Assembly (NCBI RefSeq): GCF_000067165.1
Contig: NC_010162.1
Coordinates: 7,695,001-7,759,000, forward strand
Source: Sorangium cellulosum So ce56
GTDB lineage: Bacteria > Myxococcota_A > Polyangia > Polyangiales > Polyangiaceae
Direction of reading: 5' to 3'
DNA: 64,000 nt
Shown here: positions 57,883-64,000 of the stretch, one piece after another
Layout: each line of letters starts with the position of its first letter
How positions within the stretch are numbered: position 1 is the first letter of the stretch
The notes under the pieces: generated by a model
Told to the model about the DNA's origin: nothing
Database searches by the model: none
The model's input: only the letters and a program-made list of their open reading frames with translations
Position numbers and translations under genes: made by a program

Positions 57883-59967
57883 TCAATCGGCCGAGCGAAC
57901 GCAACGAAACCCGGTCGAGACGTCACCTGCCTCACGATCATACGCCAGCCGGAACGTGGCTTTTGCCGTGCTGGCGGAGAAGTCCCACGATCCCCCCCGG
58001 AGCACGCCCCTGCTGCCGGTCGCCGGCACCAGGGGATCGGTCTGGGCGCCTCTGGCATACACGCCTGGGTCCCAGCCGTCGGCCACCCATTCCCAGACGT
58101 TGCCCGCCATGTCGAGCGCGCCCGCCGGGCTCGCTCCGGCCTTGGCCGAGCCGACCTCCTGGGTGCCCCTGCCGCGCCCGCCGCAGTCCTGCCCAGGAGG
58201 CCGGGACACGACCGCGTGCGCGCACCCTGGCGGCTCGTTGCCCCACGGATACTCGCGGCCGTCGGCGCCGCGCGCGGCGTATTCCCACTCGGCCTCGGTC
58301 GGGAGCCGCTTGCCGGCGAAGGCGCAGTACGCGGCCGCCTGCGCCTGGTCGACGCACGAGATCGGGTGTTGCGACTTCGCGGGATCCGCCGCGGTGCAGA
58401 GCGCGCCGCGCTGCTCGACGTCGGCGTCGGTCGCGCGGGGGCCGTGCAGGCCGCTCGGCGTGCACCGGCCCGCCTCGACGCAGCGCTGGTAGGCGGCGAC
58501 CGTCACCTCGGTGCGATCGACGTCGAACGCGCGGGTCAGCGTCACCTCGTGGGGCGGGCGCTCGGATTTGCCGCCCTTCGCGCTGCCCATCGTGAAGCGG
58601 CCCGCCGGCATCCGGACCATGTCGGGCGGGGGAGGCGCCTTCAGCGGGGGCGCGGTCAGGCCGCCGAGCACGCGCGCCGGCCGCGCCTCGCCGGGGGCGC
58701 GATGGCGGACGAACGCGACGGCGCCTGCGCCGGCCGCGGCCAGCGCGGCCGCCGAGACGAGCGCGGGGAACAGGCGCCGCCGCGGAGCGGCCCTGGCGGC
58801 CTGGGGCGTGGGAGGGGGCGACGCCGGTTGCGGGGCAGCCTGCGGCGGCGCGCTCGTCGCCAGGCCGCGGATCGTCGTGAGGGATGGCGTGGGCGGCGCG
58901 CCGACAGACGTGGGCAGCTCGCCGGCGGGGGGGCCAGCGGCCACGCGCTCCGTCCCCGACACGCCCAGCGCCGCAGCGCCGGGCGCCGCGCCCGCTGGCG
59001 GGCTGCCCGCTGCGAGCGCGCCCGCGCCGGCGGGCGCGGCCGTCGCCATCGCGGCCTCGAGCGCCCCCCAGAGCTCGCCTGCCGTGCGGTAGCGCTCCCG
59101 CGGGTCGATCGCGAGCGCGCGGCGCACCACCGCCTCGACGGCGTCGGGCGCGCTCACGCCCGCGCCGCCCAGGCTCGGGCGGAACGCCGGATCGGTCGCG
59201 GCGATGTACAGCTGCGTGACGTCGCTGCCGAGGAGGGCGCGGTTGCCCGAGGCGACCTCGATGAGCACCAGGGCGAGCGCGAAGACGTCGGTCCACGGCC
59301 CGGTCGCGCCGAAGCGGTGGTGAAACTGCTCGGGCGCGCCGTAATGGACGGTGAAGGCCCGGAGCGCGCTCCCTGTCTCGGCCATCGCCTGCGTCATGCT
59401 CGAGAGCTCGCCGAGCACCTTGGCGATGCCGAAGTCGAGGACCTTCAGCGTGCGCCGGCCGCCGATCTCGGCGAGGAACAGGTTGGCCGGCTTGACGTCG
59501 CGGTGGGCGACACCCTGCGCGTGCGCGACATCGAGCGCGTACGCCGCGGGCGCGAGCAGGGCGACCGCCTCGGCGAGCGGGCGCGCCGCCTCGCCGCGGG
59601 CGCGCCGCTCGGCGATCTCGCGGTCGAGCGGCACGCCATGGAGCCACTCGAGCACGAGATAAGGCGTCCACTCGCCCGACGGCGAGACCGCGGCGCCGGT
59701 GTCGAGGGCCTGCACGATGCCGGCGCTCGCCCGGGAGAGGCGGTGGAGGAGCCGCCCCTCGTCGAGGAGCATCCGCTGGAAGGACGCGCGCTCCGCCGGG
59801 GCCAGCGACCCGAGCAGCTTCAGGCACTTGACCGCGACCGGCTCGTCGAACCCGAGGTGCTGGCCGCGGTAGACGACGCCGAACCCGCCCTCGCCGACCA
59901 CGGCGTCGAGCCGGTACTTGCCGCCGATCGTCGCGCCCACCCAGCCGAAGGGATCCGAAGGTGCCAT
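57883..59967 (-). CDS. Membrane Ser/Thr kinase with C-terminal FGE-sulfatase-like domain
   Basis: 694 aa. Kinase domain about 12-290: VVGEGGFGVVYRG, VAVKCLKLL, VAHRDVKPANLFL, VLDFGIAKVLG, YGAPEQFHH and DVFALALVLIEV. A Pro/Ala linker (about 300-395) leads to one transmembrane helix (FPALVSAAALAAAGAGAVAFV) and then an FGE-sulfatase (SUMF1-like) domain outside the membrane: MVRMPAGRFTMGSAKGGKSERPPHEVTLTRAF, GKRLPTEAEWEYAARG, AGNVWEWVADGWD, VLRGGSWDFS and GFRCVR. Unlike the fusion at 34580, the sensory half should be periplasmic, making this a one-protein transmembrane receptor kinase. Ligand and targets unknown. It follows no clear operon partner; the patatin gene 143 bp upstream is on the same strand. 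Confidence 0.9.
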   Translation of the reverse strand: MAPSDPFGWVGATIGGKYRLDAVVGEGGFGVVYRGQHLGFDEPVAVKCLKLLGSLAPAERASFQRMLLDEGRLLHRLSRASAGIVQALDTGAAVSPSGEWTPYLVLEWLHGVPLDREIAERRARGEAARPLAEAVALLAPAAYALDVAHAQGVAHRDVKPANLFLAEIGGRRTLKVLDFGIAKVLGELSSMTQAMAETGSALRAFTVHYGAPEQFHHRFGATGPWTDVFALALVLIEVASGNRALLGSDVTQLYIAATDPAFRPSLGGAGVSAPDAVEAVVRRALAIDPRERYRTAGELWGALEAAMATAAPAGAGALAAGSPPAGAAPGAAALGVSGTERVAAGPPAGELPTSVGAPPTPSLTTIRGLATSAPPQAAPQPASPPPTPQAARAAPRRRLFPALVSAAALAAAGAGAVAFVRHRAPGEARPARVLGGLTAPPLKAPPPPDMVRMPAGRFTMGSAKGGKSERPPHEVTLTRAFDVDRTEVTVAAYQRCVEAGRCTPSGLHGPRATDADVEQRGALCTAADPAKSQHPISCVDQAQAAAYCAFAGKRLPTEAEWEYAARGADGREYPWGNEPPGCAHAVVSRPPGQDCGGRGRGTQEVGSAKAGASPAGALDMAGNVWEWVADGWDPGVYARGAQTDPLVPATGSRGVLRGGSWDFSASTAKATFRLAYDREAGDVSTGFRCVRSAD

Positions 59968-60109
59968 CTCGCGGCGCGAGTCTACACCGGGCGCCCCGGC
60001 CGCGCGGAGCTCGCGCCGAGACAGGCGCCGAGCGCCCCGACGCCGCCTGGGCCTCAGCGCCCCTGAGGATCCGGACGGAGCCAGAGCGTGCCTGTGTCTC
60101 CAGGCCCCC

Positions 60110-61387
60110 TCAGGGCGCCCGCTCCTCGAACCCGCCCGGCCTCAGCGCCCGCTCGAAGAACGCGCACAGCTCCTCGTGCCGCGCGCGCGCGTCCGCGCGG
60201 CCTATCTCGATGAGCGCCCCGGCGAAATCCCCGTCGAACAGTAGATAGGACAGGAAGTCGGCCTCGCGCTGCTCGTCTCCCTCGGCGAGGCGCCGCATCA
60301 CGCGGCCGAGCACGCTCGTGGTCCGCGCGCGGAACGCCGGGGATCGCACGAACTCCGCCGCCAGGCTGCCGATGTCCTTGGAGGCGCGGATGAGCAGCGA
60401 CCGCATCGGCCGGAGCGCGCGCCCCGGCGGCAGCCCGAGCTCGTCGTTGAGCCCGTCGATGAAGCCCTCGCCATAGCGCCGCCGCCCCGCCTCCAGGATG
60501 CCGTTGATGCTCTCGAGCCGCGCCAGGTCGTTGTCGATCCGGTCGAGCATCAGCGCGTTCAGCGTCTTGCCGAGCAGGAAGAGGGGCCCGGGGAAGCCCG
60601 GCGCGTCGCGCTCGGCCGCGCTCGACGCGGGCTCGATGTACCGCGGATTGACCACGATCACGCCGTCGGCCCCGAGGCGCCGCGCGGGCGACAGCGGGAC
60701 GTTCTGGCGCAGCCCGCCGTCGCAGTAGAGCTCTCCGTCGATGTTCACCGGGCGGAACAGGATCGGGAGCGCGGACGAGGCGAGCGCGTGCTGCGCGCGG
60801 ATCGCGGTGGCGCGCGGGGTGATCGTCGGGTCGTGGCTCCAGGGCGGCAGGCCGGGCTCGCGGCGGTGGACGAAGACGACGGTGCGGCCGCTCTTGACCA
60901 GCGTCGTCGACACGGTGAGCGCCGACAGGAGCCCCCTCTCCAGGTGGCCGTCGATCCGCTCGAAGGGCACGGCCTCCGCGATCTGCCGCTCGAGGCCCGA
61001 CGTGTCGAGGAGCGCGGCGCGGCCGCCGCTCGAGGGCGCGCTCGCGGCGCCCCCGCGGAGCAGGTCGTGCCCCACCGCGAGCACGCCGCGCACGTCGAGG
61101 CGCACGAGGTCGTCGATGCGCAGGCGCGTCCACACCGCGGCGAGCCGCCGCGCGCGGCTCCGCGCCTCGTCCGCGAACGCGGCGAGCCCACAGACGTTGA
61201 TGGCGCCGACCGAGGTGCCGCACAGGATGTCGAGCGGCGCCTCGCGGCCGAGATCGCGAGAGACGTCCTCGAGGATGTGCTGCACAACGCCGACCTCGTA
61301 AGCGCCGCGCGCGGCACCGCCGGCCAGGACGAGCGCGATCTTGGGGGCGCGGCCACTCCGGGTCGAGACGGGCGCCAGGTCAGGCAT
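60110..61387 (-). CDS. Patatin-like phospholipase family protein
   Basis: 425 aa from the ATG at 61387. Patatin hallmarks: oxyanion loop LAGGAARGAYEVG, nucleophile elbow CGTSVGAIN with Ser59, and the catalytic Asp in YCDGGLRQNVPLSPA. The Ser-Asp dyad is therefore complete. Spacing and the ARRLGADGVIVVNPRY strand match bacterial patatins such as RssA-type and ExoU-related enzymes. They hydrolyse acyl chains from membrane lipids; location cannot be fixed, as no signal peptide is seen. The C-terminal 150 residues are helical and Arg-rich with no named domain. It is divergent from plsY, sharing a region with 16-bp repeats, so both may be involved in phospholipid turnover, which is inference from position. 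Confidence 0.88.
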   Translation of the reverse strand: MPDLAPVSTRSGRAPKIALVLAGGAARGAYEVGVVQHILEDVSRDLGREAPLDILCGTSVGAINVCGLAAFADEARSRARRLAAVWTRLRIDDLVRLDVRGVLAVGHDLLRGGAASAPSSGGRAALLDTSGLERQIAEAVPFERIDGHLERGLLSALTVSTTLVKSGRTVVFVHRREPGLPPWSHDPTITPRATAIRAQHALASSALPILFRPVNIDGELYCDGGLRQNVPLSPARRLGADGVIVVNPRYIEPASSAAERDAPGFPGPLFLLGKTLNALMLDRIDNDLARLESINGILEAGRRRYGEGFIDGLNDELGLPPGRALRPMRSLLIRASKDIGSLAAEFVRSPAFRARTTSVLGRVMRRLAEGDEQREADFLSYLLFDGDFAGALIEIGRADARARHEELCAFFERALRPGGFEERAP

Positions 61388-61445
61388 GTTCGCAGAATAC
61401 CATGATCGCCATCGCGACATGGGCTCTTTGGCGCGCGCTTCACGC

Positions 61446-61503
61446 GGCGCGCGCTCACCCCGGCGCGCGCTCACCCCGGCGCGCGCTCACCCCGGCGCGC
61501 GTG
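61446..61503. repeat. 16-bp tandem repeat, three full copies and a partial
   Basis: Unit GGCGCGCGCTCACCCC at 61446-61461, 61462-61477 and 61478-61493, then a partial copy. Located in the divergent gap between the patatin and plsY genes. Confidence 0.9.
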
Positions 61504-61539
61504 CTACACCCGCCGTGAGCGCGGGCATGGAGGCGCCCG

Positions 61540-62205
61540 ATGACGGCAATGACGGCAATGACGGCAATCTACCTGGCCCTTGCCTACCTCCTCGGAGCGA
61601 TCCCGACAGGCTACCTCTTCGCGCGGTTCGTCAAAGGGGTCGACCTCCGCGAGGTCGGCTCGGGGAACATCGGCGCGACGAACGTCCTGCGCGCCTTCGG
61701 CTGGGGGCCTGGCCTGGCCGTCCTCGCCGCGGATGTGGCGAAGGGCGCGCTCGTCGCCGGGCCCCTCGCGTCGTGGCTCTCCGTCGCGCCCGGCGGGTGG
61801 GTCGCCGCGGCGGGCGGCCTCACCGCGGTGCTGGGCCACGACTACACGGTCTTCCTCGGGATGCGGGGCGGCAAGGGCGTCGCGACGTCCTGCGGTGTCC
61901 TGCTCGTGCTGGCGCCGCGGTCCACGCTCGCCACGCTGGCCGTCTTCGCGGTCGTCGTGCGGGCGACCCGCATGGTCTCGGCGGGCTCCCTCGCCGGCGC
62001 CCTCGCCCTGCCCCTCTTCCTCTGGCTCCTCGGCGAGCGGGGCGCCCCGGCCCTCTGCCTCTCGCTGCTCCTCGCCGCGCTCGTCTGGCTCAAGCACATC
62101 CCGAACATCCGGCGGATGCTCGCGGGCACCGAGAGCACGATCTCGTTCGGGAGGCGGCGCGACGACGAGCAGGGCGGCCCGCCGCACGACGGCGAGCGCC
62201 GCTGA
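61540..62205 (+). CDS. plsY: Glycerol-3-phosphate acyltransferase PlsY
   Basis: 221 aa. The start is a triplet of in-frame codons: ATGACGGCA repeats at 61540, 61549 and 61558; GGAGG (61529-61533) fits the first best. PlsY motifs are complete: GSGNIGATNVLR (motif 1), LGHDYTVFLGMRGGKGVATS (motif 2), KHIPNIRRMLAGTE (motif 3), with about five membrane helices. PlsY transfers an acyl group from acyl-phosphate to glycerol-3-phosphate in the inner membrane, the first step of phospholipid synthesis. The 20-residue acidic/basic C-terminal tail (RRRDDEQGGPPHDGERR) is longer than usual. Convergent with the metallophosphoesterase gene 39 bp away. Confidence 0.93.
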   Translation: MTAMTAMTAIYLALAYLLGAIPTGYLFARFVKGVDLREVGSGNIGATNVLRAFGWGPGLAVLAADVAKGALVAGPLASWLSVAPGGWVAAAGGLTAVLGHDYTVFLGMRGGKGVATSCGVLLVLAPRSTLATLAVFAVVVRATRMVSAGSLAGALALPLFLWLLGERGAPALCLSLLLAALVWLKHIPNIRRMLAGTESTISFGRRRDDEQGGPPHDGERR

Positions 62206-62244
62206 CGGCCGCGGCGTCGCCCGGCCGCCGAGGGCGGCGCTCGC

Positions 62245-63387
62245 TCACTTGGTCATGGTCTTCGTGAAGATCACCGCGCCTTGTTTGTCGATGAACTCGA
62301 ACAGCAGGTTCGTCCCCTCGAACCGCAGATAGGCGAAGCCCTCGGTCTTGTCCGTGAAGAAGAGCTGCCCCCGCTCGGTCGGGATCGAGGAGGCGACCGG
62401 GCGGGTCTTGGAGCCGGCGCCGCTGATGGCGAAATAGGTGTTCGGGCAGCCCTCGTCTCGCCCCTTGTCGATGAACTCGAGGTTGTGGTCGTGGCCGGCC
62501 ATGTACATGTCGGTCCCGCAGTAGATGGCCTGCTGCATGGCGAACATCCCGCTCATCCCGAGCGACGGGTTGTCCGAGGCGTGAGCTCCGGACGTGTAGC
62601 GGGGGTGATGGCCGAAGACGATCTTCCACGTGGCGTCCGAGGCGGCGACCCGCGCGCTCATGTAGCGCGCCTGGTCATCGGAGGTGAAGTCGACCGTATC
62701 GATCCCGAAGAGATGGACGTCGCCGATGCGAACGTCATAGTACGAGGCGGGCATGTGCCACTTATCGGTCAGCCGCATGCCGGGCCCGTCGCCCACGGGC
62801 AGCTGCGAATAGTCGATCTGCGCTTGCCGCACGCCGCTGCTGCTTGGGCCGTAGTCGTGGTTCCCCAGGACCGCGTAGAACGGGAGGCCGCTCAGCCCCG
62901 GTCTGTCGTAGGGCTGCTCGAACTTGGGGCCCCACTGCGTATCGATCGTGTCGACCACGCCGTGGTCGTAGAAATTGTCGCCGTTCATCATCACGGCGTG
63001 ACAGCCCCCGACCTCGATGCACTTCTCGCTCATCCGATCGGCGACCTGGTTCTGCGCGAGGTTTCCCTCTCCGGTGTCGCCGAGAGCGAGGATCCTGACG
63101 ACATCATGGCGAGAGACGATGGCCCCGATGACCTCGTCGCGCCCCGCGCCCGAGCCCGCTCCCGGCTCCGCGGCGCTCCCGCCGCTCGGCCCGGCGCCGC
63201 TGCTCGCCGCGCCCGTGCTGGTCGGCTCATGGCCTGTCCCCTCGTGCGCTCCGGCGCTCGGGATCGGCACGCTGTCCGCCACGCCGCAGCCCGCGCCGAA
63301 CGCAGCGGCCGGCGACGCGGAGAGGACGAGGACAACAAGGGATTTCGTGGAGATCCCGAGAGGACGAGCTGCGCGGAGAGGCTTCAT
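62245..63387 (-). CDS. Metallophosphoesterase lipoprotein (purple acid phosphatase-like)
   Basis: 380 aa. Lipobox GAGC places Cys34, then a Gly/Ser/Ala linker to about residue 85. The calcineurin-like metallophosphoesterase motifs are complete: ALGDTGEGN, MNGDNFYDHG, AVLGNHDYG, VFGHHPRYT and MAGHDHNLEFID, giving the Asp/Asn/His metal ligands; the second motif NGDNFYDHG and the spacing resemble the tartrate-resistant acid phosphatases. It should hydrolyse phosphate esters in the periplasm or at the surface. Two Cys (CIEVGGCHAV) may form a disulphide. C-terminal beta region ends FIDKQGAVIFTKTMTK. Convergent with plsY; no operon partner on this strand. Confidence 0.87.
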   Translation of the reverse strand: MKPLRAARPLGISTKSLVVLVLSASPAAAFGAGCGVADSVPIPSAGAHEGTGHEPTSTGAASSGAGPSGGSAAEPGAGSGAGRDEVIGAIVSRHDVVRILALGDTGEGNLAQNQVADRMSEKCIEVGGCHAVMMNGDNFYDHGVVDTIDTQWGPKFEQPYDRPGLSGLPFYAVLGNHDYGPSSSGVRQAQIDYSQLPVGDGPGMRLTDKWHMPASYYDVRIGDVHLFGIDTVDFTSDDQARYMSARVAASDATWKIVFGHHPRYTSGAHASDNPSLGMSGMFAMQQAIYCGTDMYMAGHDHNLEFIDKGRDEGCPNTYFAISGAGSKTRPVASSIPTERGQLFFTDKTEGFAYLRFEGTNLLFEFIDKQGAVIFTKTMTK

Positions 63388-63710
63388 CTGGCGCTCATTG
63401 TAACCAACGCCGGTCTCCGATGATCACCCGTCCAAAGCTTTGTTCGTCCCGGCGCGCCAGCAGATCCGAGCACACCAGATCTTCCACCCAGACCGGATAC
63501 AGGCGTCAACACGGTATCCGCGCCGCGGCCCGGCCGAAGCCATCGCCGGCCCCCTTCAACGGTGCCCGTTTTCGCTTGACGTAAGCGAGATCACCACGAT
63601 GGCTCGGTCGCGCGCTACCCGCGGCAGCGGCCGGTCGGCGAGGGCGACGCTCTTCCGGCGCTCGAGCGAGCGCTGCGCGGCCTGCGCGGGATGAGATCCC
63701 GCGCACCGGC
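63388..63710. other. Intergenic region with a terminator-like hairpin
   Basis: 323 bp between the phosphoesterase start and the endoglucanase stop. Near the endoglucanase end GCGCGGGAT (63684-63692), loop GAG, ATCCCGCGC (63696-63704) forms a 9-bp stem, 7 bp beyond that stop. The rest has a mildly AT-richer stretch upstream of the phosphoesterase; no other feature. Confidence 0.5.
63684..63704 (-). terminator. Hairpin after endoglucanase gene
   Basis: Nine-bp perfect stem (GCGCGGGAT / ATCCCGCGC) with a 3-nt loop, immediately after the minus-strand stop at 63711. Confidence 0.55.
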
Positions 63711-64000
63711 TCAGTACACGCGAAACTGCCCGCTCAGCGTCAACAGCGAGAGCATGTGGAGCAACCTCGAGAAGTAGCGGGTCTCCCCGGTCGCCGGCGG
63801 CGTCGTCCACACCGCCTCGATGTAGGCGGCGCGATCGTCGTTCGTCGCGATCAGCCCTGTGACCCCGTTCATGAAGATGAGCGCCGACTCCGGCGTGGCG
63901 CTGAGCATCGCGCCGTTGATCTTGAAGACCGCGCCGTACTTGTCGATGCCCAGCTTCGAGAAGAACCCGAGCAGCCGGTCCGCCTCCTCGACTTGCCACG
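63711..64000 (-). CDS. Glycoside hydrolase family 8 endoglucanase, C-terminal part
   Basis: About 96 codons are visible; the gene continues past the right edge. The end matches the C-terminus of GH8 endoglucanases (BcsZ/CelA-type): GFFSKLGIDKYGAVFKINGAMLSATPESALIFMNGVTGLIATNDDRAAYIEAVWTTPPATGETRYFSRLLHMLSLLTLSGQFRVY contains the RYFSRLLHMLSLLTLSGQFRV tail typical of the family. The residues before it correspond to the last helices of the (alpha/alpha)6 barrel; the catalytic Glu and Asp would lie beyond the edge. GH8 enzymes cleave beta-1,4-glucans or xylans. This supports a cellulolytic, Sorangium-like host but does not prove activity. Confidence 0.82.
   Translation of the reverse strand, partial: WQVEEADRLLGFFSKLGIDKYGAVFKINGAMLSATPESALIFMNGVTGLIATNDDRAAYIEAVWTTPPATGETRYFSRLLHMLSLLTLSGQFRVY

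Overview
The window is very GC-rich bacterial DNA (third codon positions almost all G/C, so antisense frames stay open for hundreds of codons). The gene content fits a large-genome myxobacterium, most likely a Polyangiales/Sorangium-like species: many secreted lipoproteins, three Ser/Thr protein kinases (two fused to formylglycine-generating-enzyme-like domains), an FHA-type sigma54 activator, an ECF sigma factor, PEGA/TPR proteins, MopE-like Cys motifs and a GH8 endoglucanase. The taxonomic placement is an inference from this mix. I see no rRNA, tRNA, CRISPR, insertion sequence or phage block.

Layout. 1-8 kb: a zinc-metalloprotease lipoprotein (cut by the left edge), a small membrane protein and two tandem paralogous MopE-like lipoproteins separated by a short tandem-repeat array. 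8-15 kb: a B12-binding-type radical SAM protein divergent from a Kef-type antiporter, then convergent to a kinase + FHA/sigma54-activator operon whose kinase ends in a 13-unit PPxPPSR tail. 15-21 kb: a YbjN-like protein, PspA and a P-type ATPase in one operon, then a secreted FG-GAP-like protein. 21-29 kb: an Rpn-like remnant, a secreted Kelch protein, a second pair of tandem lipoproteins, a TPR-PEGA protein divergent from an ECF sigma factor with an unusual C-terminal extension, and an unknown protein. 29-34.5 kb: a perfect 17-bp hairpin and five 42-bp palindrome-bearing repeats, then the most interesting locus, an NLR/NACHT-derived histidine kinase overlapping by ATGA with a response regulator fused to a Shedu-type (DUF4263) nuclease. 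It is followed by a 2-hydroxyacid dehydrogenase and a catalytically dead-looking aldo/keto reductase.

34.5-50 kb: a kinase-FGE fusion, a lone ABC ATPase, a large FG-GAP/CARDB lipoprotein, an ABC-F protein, a 36-bp inverted repeat, xylGH without a binding-protein gene, a carbohydrate-binding-like lipoprotein, an SRPBCC protein + zinc alcohol dehydrogenase pair and a DUF4142 protein. 50-64 kb: family-B DNA polymerase, phosphoglucomutase, a mutarotase-like protein, an MpaB/DUF2236 oxygenase-like protein, an RsbR-like STAS protein, a second kinase-FGE fusion, a patatin-like phospholipase, PlsY, a metallophosphoesterase lipoprotein and the C-terminus of a GH8 endoglucanase.

Functional themes: signal transduction (kinases, FHA activator, STAS, ECF sigma, the two-component nuclease system), envelope stress (PspA operon), envelope lipoproteins, sugar handling (xylGH, Pgm, GH8, carbohydrate-binding lipoprotein) and a candidate defence or damage-response module (29.5-32.6 kb) that I consider the best lead in the window.
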